5,219 bases of DNA, taken from positions 30,005 through 35,223 of the forward strand of contig WFLY01000057.1 in the NCBI GenBank assembly GCA_009177215.1. Direction: 5' to 3'. Origin of the DNA: Bacillota bacterium (lineage in GTDB: Bacteria; Bacillota; Clostridia; Lachnospirales; Lachnospiraceae). The stretch's first letter is position 1, and the number at the start of each line of letters is the position of its first letter. Below are positions 1 to 5,219 of the stretch, one piece after another. The notes beneath the pieces are model-generated. The model ran no database searches. It had not been told where the DNA came from and was given only the letters and a program-made list of their open reading frames with translations. The position numbers and the translations under genes are program-made.

Positions 1-44
1 TTTATTATTTAAGTATAAAGTTAAATAAAAGGAGAAAATAACCT

Positions 45-1544
45 ATGACAAAATTGTATGTAAACTCAAAGGTAAAGAAAGGGCATATTAATCCTGAATT
101 ACAGGGGCACTTTTCCGAGCATTTAGGCCGCTGCATTTACGAGGGGATATATGTGGGAGAGAATTCCGATATTCCCAATGTAAACGGTATGCGTAAGGAT
201 GTAGTGGAGGCGCTTAAGGAGATTAAGGTGCCTGTGCTTCGCTGGCCGGGCGGCTGTTTTGCGGATGAATACCATTGGAAGGACGGTATCGGTCCTAAGG
301 AGAGCAGAAAGAAGATGATCAACACCCATTGGGGCGGTGTGGTAGAGGATAACAGCTTCGGTACTCATGAATTTATGGAGCTGTGCCGTCAGTTGGGCTG
401 TAAAACATACATAAACGGGAACGTGGGAAGCGGCACTGTGCAGGAAATGAGCGAATGGGTAGAATATATGACCTTTAACGGAGTGTCTCCTATGGCTGAT
501 ATGCGTAAGGAGAACGGACACGAGGAGCCTTGGACAGTTGACTATTTTGGCGTAGGAAATGAAAACTGGGGCTGTGGCGGAAATATGAGACCTGAATACT
601 ACGGAGATTTGTATCGCAGATACCAGACCTATATTCGCAATTATGATTCCAAGAAGCCTATTAACAAAATTGCATGCGGTGCGAATGCAGGAGATTATCA
701 TTGGACGGACAAGGTGCTTGAGACCATTACCGACCATAGCGTTGTGACCATGAGCGGCTTGTCATTGCACTATTATACGATTCCCACCGGTGACTGGGGA
801 AAGAAGGGCTTTGCCACGGAATTTGACGAAGAGGGCTGGTATGCTACTCTGAAGGGCACTTTGTTTATGGAGACTTTGATCAAGCGCCATGGAGCAATTA
901 TGGATCAGTATGACCCCGAGAAGAAGATTGGTATGGTGATCGACGAGTGGGGAATCTGGTGCGATGTGGAGCCGGGCACTAATCCGGGATTTTTGTATCA
1001 GCAGAATTCCATGAGGGATGCGTTGGTTGCCGGTATCAACCTGAATCTGTTCAATAAAAATTGTGACCGCGTGAAGATGGCAAATATTGCTCAGATGGTG
1101 AATGTACTTCAGGCAGTGATTCTGACTGAGGGCGAGAAGATGGTGAAAACTCCTACATGGCATGTATTTAACATGTATAAGGATCATCAGGACGGCGAGC
1201 TGGTAGAATCCTCAATTGAGACTAAGACAATCGGTACGGAGAAGTCCAAGGTGCCTAACCTGACAGAATCCGTGTCCAAGGCGGCAGACGGAAGGCTTCA
1301 TGTTACCCTGACTAATCTCTCTTTGGATGAGGCTTACGAGATAGAGAGTATTTTTGCCGAGGTATGCGTAAAGTCTGTGAAGGGAACTCTTCTTACCGGA
1401 GAAATGACGGCGCATAACACCTTTGACGCTCCCGATACTGTACATACAGAGGAGTTTGACAAGGCCGTAATTACCGGCAATAAGCTGACCTTTACCATTC
1501 CTCCCTGCAGTGTGCTTCATCTTGAGGTTGAGGTGGAGGAGTAA
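45..1544 (+). CDS. abfA: Intracellular alpha-L-arabinofuranosidase, glycoside hydrolase family 51
   Basis: Retaining exo-glycosidase that releases terminal L-arabinofuranose from arabino-oligosaccharides and arabinoxylan or arabinan fragments, feeding arabinose catabolism. The 499-residue length is normal for bacterial GH51. The N-terminal TIM barrel carries the conserved [19 protein letters not shown] block (66-84), the acid/base glutamate in GNENW (E173), the LHYYT block (241-245) and the nucleophile in IDEWG (E301). Residues from about 385 to the end form the usual C-terminal beta-sandwich. No signal peptide or membrane segment is visible, so it should act in the cytoplasm on imported oligosaccharides. 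ATG 45 is preceded by AGGAG at 30-34, with well-placed spacing. The promoter lies outside the window or within its first bases and cannot be judged. Transcription ends at the terminator at 1570-1604, so the gene is either single or the last of an operon. Family assignment is very secure; the exact substrate is inferred from the family. Confidence 0.96.
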   Translation: MTKLYVNSKVKKGHINPELQGHFSEHLGRCIYEGIYVGENSDIPNVNGMRKDVVEALKEIKVPVLRWPGGCFADEYHWKDGIGPKESRKKMINTHWGGVVEDNSFGTHEFMELCRQLGCKTYINGNVGSGTVQEMSEWVEYMTFNGVSPMADMRKENGHEEPWTVDYFGVGNENWGCGGNMRPEYYGDLYRRYQTYIRNYDSKKPINKIACGANAGDYHWTDKVLETITDHSVVTMSGLSLHYYTIPTGDWGKKGFATEFDEEGWYATLKGTLFMETLIKRHGAIMDQYDPEKKIGMVIDEWGIWCDVEPGTNPGFLYQQNSMRDALVAGINLNLFNKNCDRVKMANIAQMVNVLQAVILTEGEKMVKTPTWHVFNMYKDHQDGELVESSIETKTIGTEKSKVPNLTESVSKAADGRLHVTLTNLSLDEAYEIESIFAEVCVKSVKGTLLTGEMTAHNTFDAPDTVHTEEFDKAVITGNKLTFTIPPCSVLHLEVEVEE

Positions 1545-1569
1545 TTTGTTTTAATGTCAAAAATGATAG

Positions 1570-1604
1570 AAAACGCAGTGATTGAGAATATCACTGCGTT
1601 TTTT
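1570..1604 (+). terminator. Intrinsic terminator of the arabinofuranosidase gene
   Basis: A perfect 13-bp stem (1570-1582 with 1590-1602) encloses a 7-base loop and runs directly into six T residues (1599-1604). It begins 25 bases after the stop codon. The A tract at the 5' foot of the stem pairs with the T tract, so it may also work to some degree on the opposite strand. Confidence 0.9.
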
Positions 1605-1659
1605 GCAATGATAAGCTGTAAATACTTTGGAGAAATAAAAATAGAAGTGATAAAAAATG

Positions 1660-1689
1660 TTGCGATAAAGCCCATGTTAGGAATATAAT
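1660..1689 (+). promoter_or_regulatory. Sigma-A type promoter for the serine hydrolase gene
   Basis: A perfect -10 box TATAAT (1684-1689) lies 18 bases after a TTGCGA -35 box (1660-1665, which keeps the TTG). Transcription would start near 1696, giving a leader of roughly 138 bases before ATG 1834. The site lies just downstream of the terminator at 1570-1604, as expected for a new transcription unit. The start has not been measured. Confidence 0.6.
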
Positions 1690-1833
1690 TTGTACTATGT
1701 AGAGTCATTCGGCACTACTGAGACATCTGAACAATTTAACCATAGAAGCTTACTTGATAAGGGAAAATTGAATAAGCTTTTCCTTAGAGTGATGTAAATT
1801 GTGAGTGACGAAAAAATAAGGGAGGGATTAGAT
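1690..1833 (+). other. Long untranslated leader with competing inverted repeats
   Basis: No convincing small gene is seen here. Two mutually exclusive pairings are possible. AAGCTTA (1746-1752) is complementary to TAAGCTT (1773-1779). Bases 1758-1767 pair with 1778-1786 as a 9-bp stem with one bulged G. Both use 1778-1779, so they cannot form together. The stems are A/T-rich and weak. They could be incidental or could form a leader RNA switch; no known riboswitch class is recognised. Confidence 0.3.
1821..1825 (+). promoter_or_regulatory. Ribosome binding site that fixes the start at ATG 1834
   Basis: GGAGG, within AAGGGAGGG at 1818-1826, sits 8 bases before ATG 1834. This is an ideal Shine-Dalgarno sequence and distance. 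The alternative in-frame GTG at 1801 has no comparable site upstream. Confidence 0.8.
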
Positions 1834-3009
1834 ATGTTTCATTGTAAGGAAACCTTAGATAATTTGATAAAGGGGGAAGTGAAGGAGGGGCGTGTCAACG
1901 GCGCAAGCGCCTTGATTCTTCGTGGAGATAAAGAGGTTTATTTTTATGCTTATGGCGCTGCCGATAAGGAAAATGCAGTTCCCATGCGGCGCGACACCAT
2001 AATCCGCCTTTATTCCATGTCAAAACCTATAACAGCGGCGGCAGTTATGATTTTGGCGGAGCGGGGAGAGATTGATTTAAAGGATCCCATATCAAAATAT
2101 CTGCCTGCGTTTGCAGGACAGCAGGTGTGGCAGGAGGGTGGGCTTGTTCCCGTACAGAGGGAAAATACCTTGTGGGATTTGCTGAATATGACCTCGGGCA
2201 TTCCCTATCCTGATATGAACCATGAACCGGGCAGGCAGATGGACAGGATTTTCAAAGAACTGACAGCACGCCGTGAGAGAGGGGAAAGAGTGGATACACA
2301 GGTATACATGGAGCATATTGCAAAGGTGCCCCTTTGTTTTCAGCCGGGAAAAAAGTGGATGTACGGACTGTCGGCGGATATATTGGGAGCTGTGGTGGAG
2401 AAAGCTTCGGGCGTGACCTATGGGGAATTTCTGCGCAGGGAGCTGTTTACACCGCTTGAGATGCCGGATACGGGATTTTTTGTACCCAAGGAGAAAAAAG
2501 GACGTTTTGCGCAGGCATATCAATGGGATGATGCGTCCGGTACACTGGTGCCGCTGGTGGGCAGCCACCTTGGCGAATATTACGACGAAGATGTGGTTTT
2601 TGAATCCGGTGGGGCGGGGCTTACCTCTACTATTGACGATTACAGCCATTTTGCAAGTATGCTGTTACACAAGGGGAAGTATAAGGATAAGCGGATTCTG
2701 GGCGAGAAAACCGTGGAATTCATGACACAGGACCACTTAAACGATGAGCAAAAGGCAGATTATACATGGGATAGCGTGCTGGGCTGTGGATACGGATGTC
2801 TGATGCGTGTCATGACAGATCAGGGAGGAGCAATGTTAAATGCCTCAATAGGGGAGTTTGGCTGGGACGGCTGGACCGGAAACTATGTTACTGTTGACCC
2901 CAAGGAGGATTTGATATTTATTTATTTTATCCAGAGGGCGGACATGGGAATGATGCCGGTGGTTAGAAAGCTGCGTATGGCAATTTACGGAGGCTTGGAG
3001 GAGTTATAA
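1834..3009 (+). CDS. Beta-lactamase-fold serine hydrolase (class C / EstB-like, PF00144 type)
   Basis: Predicted cytoplasmic serine hydrolase of the penicillin-binding-protein/class C beta-lactamase fold. Relatives include esterases (EstB), D-amino-acid peptidases and many enzymes of unknown substrate. Counting from ATG 1834 (391 residues), the nucleophile motif S-M-S-K is at 61-64 (S61, K64). The tyrosine of the second motif is Y177 in WMYGLSADILGAVVE, matching the Y-x-x-S/A-x-D-V/I-L-G form of EstB-like enzymes. A GGAGLTSTIDDY segment is at 259-270. The C-terminal FGWDGWTGNYVTVDP block (342-356) takes the place of the KTG box. There is no signal peptide, which argues against a secreted beta-lactamase and for an esterase or amidase. 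The start is chosen by the GGAGG at 1821-1825; an in-frame GTG at 1801 would add 11 residues. The ABC-F gene follows after 94 bases with no clear terminator between, so partial co-transcription is possible. Fold is secure; substrate is unknown. Confidence 0.92.
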   Translation: MFHCKETLDNLIKGEVKEGRVNGASALILRGDKEVYFYAYGAADKENAVPMRRDTIIRLYSMSKPITAAAVMILAERGEIDLKDPISKYLPAFAGQQVWQEGGLVPVQRENTLWDLLNMTSGIPYPDMNHEPGRQMDRIFKELTARRERGERVDTQVYMEHIAKVPLCFQPGKKWMYGLSADILGAVVEKASGVTYGEFLRRELFTPLEMPDTGFFVPKEKKGRFAQAYQWDDASGTLVPLVGSHLGEYYDEDVVFESGGAGLTSTIDDYSHFASMLLHKGKYKDKRILGEKTVEFMTQDHLNDEQKADYTWDSVLGCGYGCLMRVMTDQGGAMLNASIGEFGWDGWTGNYVTVDPKEDLIFIYFIQRADMGMMPVVRKLRMAIYGGLEEL

Positions 3010-3012
3010 GGG

Positions 3013-3099
3013 AAAAAATAATTTTTTACTCAGGACTTGCGTCTGCTTCTATGTCCGCAGGCCCGAGACGTATAAAAAGAGACGTAGAAATGAGGAAAG
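3013..3099 (+). promoter_or_regulatory. Structured leader, copy A, upstream of the ABC-F gene
   Basis: In order it holds an A/T dyad (A6 3013-3018, TAA, T6 3022-3027), a hairpin (3033-3041 pairing with 3056-3064, with one A-C mismatch and one G-T pair, 14-base loop beginning TCTG), a spacer containing AAAAAG, and the block AGAAATGAGGAAAG (3086-3099) with the GAGG ribosome binding site 8 bases before ATG 3104. The same order and nearly the same distances recur on the minus strand at 5164-5079. AATAAT at 3017-3022 could be a -10 box (5 of 6 bases) with only a weak TTGGAG -35. In that case the hairpin would sit at the 5' end of the mRNA. Similarity and pairing are seen directly; the regulatory role is inferred. 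Confidence 0.6.
3065..3086 (+). repeat. Short direct repeat GAGACGTA, 14-base period
   Basis: The 8-base word GAGACGTA occurs at 3065-3072 and again at 3079-3086, between the leader hairpin and the ribosome binding site. The corresponding region of copy B does not keep this repeat. It may be a protein-binding direct repeat or chance. Confidence 0.4.
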
Positions 3100-3103
3100 C
3101 CAT

Positions 3104-4957
3104 ATGAACATTTTAACAGTGGATAATATTACAAAGGCTTATGGAGAGCGCAAGCTTTTTGAAAATGCCAGCTTTTATCTCGCCGAGGGGGAAAAAGTGG
3201 GAATTTTGGGTATCAACGGTACCGGAAAATCCACCCTTTTGAAAATGATTGCAGGCTTGGAAGAACCTGATGAGGGAACGATAATACGGGCAAACGGTTA
3301 TCTGATAAAATATCTTCCGCAAAATCCCCGGTTTTCGGAGGAGGAAACAGTCTTAGAGGCAGTGTTGAGGGAAGAGGCAGGCTATGGCAAACAGCGGTCA
3401 GATGAGGGGGCAGTGGCAGAGGCGAAAAATATGTTGACCAGACTAGGAGTGACAGATTTTTCCCAGCCCTGCGGGCAGCTCTCCGGCGGGCAGAAAAAGC
3501 GTCTGGCATTAGTGTCAGTGCTGATTTCACCTGCAGAAATTCTGGTGCTGGACGAGCCGACCAACCATCTGGACAATGAGATGTCCGACTGGCTGGAGGA
3601 TACGCTGAGAAAGAGAAAGGGCGCAGTGATAATGGTAACTCATGACCGTTATTTTCTGGACAGTGTTTCAAGACGGATTATCGAACTGGACAAGGGAAAG
3701 CTTTATTCCTATGAGACAAATTATTCCGGCTATCTGGAGTTGAAAGCACAACGGGAGGATATGGCACAGGCAAGCGAGCGTAAGCGCGTCAGTATTTTGC
3801 GAAACGAGCTTGTCTGGGTACAACGGGGAGCGAGGGCGCGTTCCACCAAACAGAAGGCGCGGCTCGAACGTTACGAGGTATTAAAGAATGTACAGGCGCC
3901 GCAGCAGGACGCTCAGGTTGCGCTTTCATCCGTCAGTTCCCGATTGGGAAGAACGACTGTAGAGCTTCACAATATCGGCAAGGCGTACGGAGAAAAGCAG
4001 CTTATAAAAGATTTTACTTATCTTTTTTTGAAGGATGACAGAGTGGGCTTTATCGGGAGTAACGGCAGTGGGAAATCCACTCTGATGAAAATAATCATGG
4101 GGGAGATCACTCCGGACAGCGGTGAGATTGTTATTGGACAAACTGTGAAAATCGGCTACTACGCTCAGGAGATGGATGCTGCCGTGATGAACCCTAAGCA
4201 GAGGGTGATTGACTACATCAGGGATGTGGCGGAATTTGTGGAGACAGAAGAGGGTAAAATCAGCGCATCCGCTATGCTGGAGCGTTTTCTTTTTGCAGGA
4301 GAGGATCAGTATGGGCTTTTGGGAAAGCTGTCCGGCGGAGAGCGCAGGCGCCTGTACCTGTGCAAGGTGCTTATGGGCGCGCCCAACGTGCTGGTGCTGG
4401 ACGAGCCAACCAATGATTTGGATATAGCAACCCTGCGGATTTTGGAGGATTACCTTGACAGCTTTCGGGGGATTGTCGTTGTGGTATCCCATGACCGCTA
4501 TTTTTTGGACAGAACGGTGAGGCGGATATTTGCTATGGAAGAAGATGGCATACTGCGTCAATATGAGGGCGGATATACAGATTATATCAACCGAAAGGCT
4601 TGGCAGCAGGAGCAGGTTCAGGCAGATATTGTATGCAGGCGGACTACAGGCAGGGAGGCGGAGAATGGGGAAAGTTCCAGCTCCAAAAACTGGAAGAGCG
4701 GGCAGAAGAAAAAGCTTAAATTTTCTTATCAGGAGCAAAAGGATTATGAAAGTATTGAGGGGGAAATTGCGGACTTAGAAAAAAAGCTGGAGCAGCTGGA
4801 AAAGGAGTATATATCTTACGGTAGTGATTTTGTGAGGTTAAATGAGCTGACAGGGGAAAAGGAAAAGCACGAACGGCTATTGGAAGAAAAAATGAACCGC
4901 TGGGTGTACTTGGAAGATCTAGCGGCAAGAATTGAAAGGGGAGAGCTGGTGGAATAA
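3104..4957 (+). CDS. ABC-F family ATPase with two ABC domains and an Uup-like C-terminal coiled coil
   Basis: Soluble ATPase of the ABC-F class, whose members bind the ribosome E site and relieve stalled or antibiotic-blocked translation; Uup-type members also affect DNA transactions. The first ABC domain has Walker A GINGTGKS (36-43), signature LSGGQ (126-130), Walker B ILVLDEP (146-152, catalytic E151) and H180. The linker (about 210-285) is highly charged, with the RGARARSTKQKARLERYE segment (241-258) typical of ABC-F. The second domain has GSNGSGKS (318-325), LSGGE (409-413), VLVLDEP (429-435, E434) and H463. A polar, serine/lysine-rich joint (about 510-538) leads into a C-terminal coiled coil (about 545-615) as in Uup. 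No membrane segments are present, which rules out a transporter by itself. The 617-residue length fits the Uup-like type. ATG 3104 has GAGG at 3092-3095. There is no specific sign of an antibiotic-resistance subfamily, so a housekeeping translation factor is the more likely reading. The C-terminus converges on the small minus-strand gene, with 9 bases between the stop codons. Confidence 0.95.
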   Translation: MNILTVDNITKAYGERKLFENASFYLAEGEKVGILGINGTGKSTLLKMIAGLEEPDEGTIIRANGYLIKYLPQNPRFSEEETVLEAVLREEAGYGKQRSDEGAVAEAKNMLTRLGVTDFSQPCGQLSGGQKKRLALVSVLISPAEILVLDEPTNHLDNEMSDWLEDTLRKRKGAVIMVTHDRYFLDSVSRRIIELDKGKLYSYETNYSGYLELKAQREDMAQASERKRVSILRNELVWVQRGARARSTKQKARLERYEVLKNVQAPQQDAQVALSSVSSRLGRTTVELHNIGKAYGEKQLIKDFTYLFLKDDRVGFIGSNGSGKSTLMKIIMGEITPDSGEIVIGQTVKIGYYAQEMDAAVMNPKQRVIDYIRDVAEFVETEEGKISASAMLERFLFAGEDQYGLLGKLSGGERRRLYLCKVLMGAPNVLVLDEPTNDLDIATLRILEDYLDSFRGIVVVVSHDRYFLDRTVRRIFAMEEDGILRQYEGGYTDYINRKAWQQEQVQADIVCRRTTGREAENGESSSSKNWKSGQKKKLKFSYQEQKDYESIEGEIADLEKKLEQLEKEYISYGSDFVRLNELTGEKEKHERLLEEKMNRWVYLEDLAARIERGELVE

Positions 4958-4968
4958 CAGTTCTCCCT
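4938..4968. terminator. Candidate bidirectional terminator shared by the convergent genes
   Basis: An 11-bp stem with two G-T pairs (4938-4948 with 4958-4968) encloses a 9-base loop. It overlaps the stop codon of the ABC-F gene (4955-4957) and, at its far foot, that of the small minus-strand gene (4967-4969). Downstream on the plus strand is ATTCTTCG; on the minus strand, TTTCAATTCTT. Both T tracts are interrupted, so termination may be partial. Its position between convergent stops supports the call. Confidence 0.5.
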
Positions 4969-5077
4969 ATTCTTCGATATCCTGATCCGCAGCTACTGCG
5001 GAAACAACTGAGGAAACCACAGCCACAACCACGGCAATTATAATGATCAGCAGACCGCCGCCTAATACAATAAACAT
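4967..5077 (-). CDS. 36-residue single-helix membrane protein, function unknown
   Basis: A small gene convergent with the ABC-F gene. Its product starts MFIVLGGGLLIIIIAVVV and ends in an acidic tail, AADQDIEE. Residues 2-30 are almost wholly hydrophobic or small (Val, Ile, Leu, Ala, Gly, Ser), enough for one membrane-spanning helix. There is no Lys or Arg at all, and four acidic residues lie in the last six. The positive-inside rule therefore gives no orientation. ATG at 5077-5075 is preceded by AGGAAAGG (5086-5079), a strong and well-spaced ribosome binding site, which argues that the frame is translated. The leader upstream is related to that of the ABC-F gene. I do not recognise a named family. 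A membrane regulator, a small subunit or a hydrophobic type I toxin-like peptide are all possible, and the sequence does not choose between them. Confidence 0.7.
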   Translation of the reverse strand: MFIVLGGGLLIIIIAVVVAVVSSVVSAVAADQDIEE

Positions 5078-5078
5078 A

Positions 5079-5164
5079 CCTTTCCTCATTTCTGCGCTGC
5101 TTTTTGCACATCACAAGTTTGCGGATGCAGCACAGACGCAAACTTGGGAGCGAAAATTATTTTC
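5079..5164 (-). promoter_or_regulatory. Structured leader, copy B, upstream of the small membrane protein gene
   Basis: Read on the minus strand it has the A/T dyad GAAAATAATTTTC (5164-5152), a perfect 10-bp hairpin (5146-5137 pairing with 5123-5114, 13-base loop beginning TCTG), a spacer with AAAAAG, and AGAAATGAGGAAAG ending 2 bases before the start codon. The distance from the dyad centre to the loop-closing base is 21 bases, identical to copy A. From the base of the loop to the ribosome binding block the two copies align without gaps. AATAAT in the dyad could serve as a -10 box, but no good -35 box is seen. Confidence 0.6.
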
Positions 5165-5185
5165 ACTCTTGTAAGCTCTTTTATT

Positions 5186-5208
5186 GATGGCATATCAAAT
5201 AAGCCATC
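5186..5208. other. Inverted repeat GATGGC-N11-GCCATC near the window edge
   Basis: A perfect 6-bp dyad with an 11-base spacer lies about 110 bases upstream of the small minus-strand gene. On the plus strand it is followed by CGTTTTATTT, so it could be a weak terminator. On the minus strand it sits where an operator upstream of copy B could lie. The window ends 11 bases later, so neighbours cannot be used to decide. Confidence 0.4.
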
Positions 5209-5219
5209 CGTTTTATTTA

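Noticed and set aside
1..44. TATAAA at 15-20 as the promoter of the arabinofuranosidase
   Set aside because: Transcription would begin at or within the ribosome binding site, and no -35 region is available in the window.
123..737. Long minus-strand open frame antisense to the arabinofuranosidase
   Set aside because: It lies wholly inside a secure GH51 gene, with no recognisable domain and no ribosome binding context; an ordinary antisense shadow.
1693..1701. TACTATGTA as a BlaI/MecI-type operator of the beta-lactamase-fold gene
   Set aside because: Only one short imperfect dyad, not the longer TACA/TGTA palindrome of that family, and no repressor gene nearby.
1517..1708. 63-codon minus-strand open frame across the first intergenic region
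   Set aside because: It runs through the terminator hairpin and the promoter of the next gene and has A/T-rich, low-complexity translation.
4620..4720. Possible frameshift in the polar joint of the ABC-F protein
   Set aside because: The joint has an unusual composition, but the frame continues straight into a good KLKFSYQEQKDYE coiled-coil start, so no repair is needed.
3926..4738. 270-codon minus-strand open frame antisense to the second ABC domain
   Set aside because: It mirrors the conserved codons of a secure ABC-F gene and shows no protein family features.
4986..5002. Perfect 7-bp hairpin TCCGCAG-CTA-CTGCGGA as a terminator
   Set aside because: It lies inside the small gene and has no T tract on either strand; it is explained by Ala/Val codons, though an mRNA structure is possible.
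4716..5141. 141-codon minus-strand open frame overlapping the end of the ABC-F gene
   Set aside because: It is a +1-frame shadow of the 36-residue gene plus the antisense of the ABC-F coiled coil. Its composition is Arg/Cys/Ser-rich and unlike a folded protein, and the real ribosome binding site serves ATG 5077.

Overview
The window suggests a gut-type Gram-positive Clostridium relative (Bacillota, most likely Lachnospiraceae). The grounds are strong AGGAGG-type ribosome binding sites, moderate GC, A/T-rich intergenic DNA, and an intracellular GH51 arabinofuranosidase and ABC-F protein of the style common there. The family-level placement is inference, not something the sequence proves.

Layout: (1) 45-1544 (+), a complete intracellular GH51 alpha-L-arabinofuranosidase, closed by a strong intrinsic terminator at 1570-1604. 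(2) 1605-1833, a non-coding leader region with a good sigma-A promoter (1660-1689) and competing inverted repeats. (3) 1834-3009 (+), a cytoplasmic beta-lactamase-fold serine hydrolase (class C/EstB-like). Its start is best placed at ATG 1834, although an in-frame GTG lies at 1801. (4) 3010-3103, a 94-base gap holding a structured leader (copy A). (5) 3104-4957 (+), a duplicated-ABC ABC-F ATPase with an Uup-like C-terminal coiled coil. (6) 4967-5077 (-), a convergent 36-residue, single-helix membrane protein on the opposite strand. (7) 5079-5164 (-), its leader (copy B), followed by another dyad near the window end.

The most interesting signal is that the leader of the ABC-F gene and the leader of the small membrane protein gene are visibly related. 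Each has an A/T dyad, then a hairpin at a fixed distance, then a spacer and the same ribosome-binding block. The hairpin stems differ mainly by changes that keep pairing, which suggests selection on an RNA (or DNA) structure. The two copies are in inverted orientation and enclose the ABC-F gene and the small gene. The convergent genes share one hairpin that covers both stop codons and looks like a bidirectional terminator.

Functionally, the arabinofuranosidase is a stand-alone sugar-degradation unit that the terminator separates from the rest. The serine hydrolase and ABC-F genes may be partly co-transcribed, since no clear terminator lies between them, but nothing shows that they act in one pathway.
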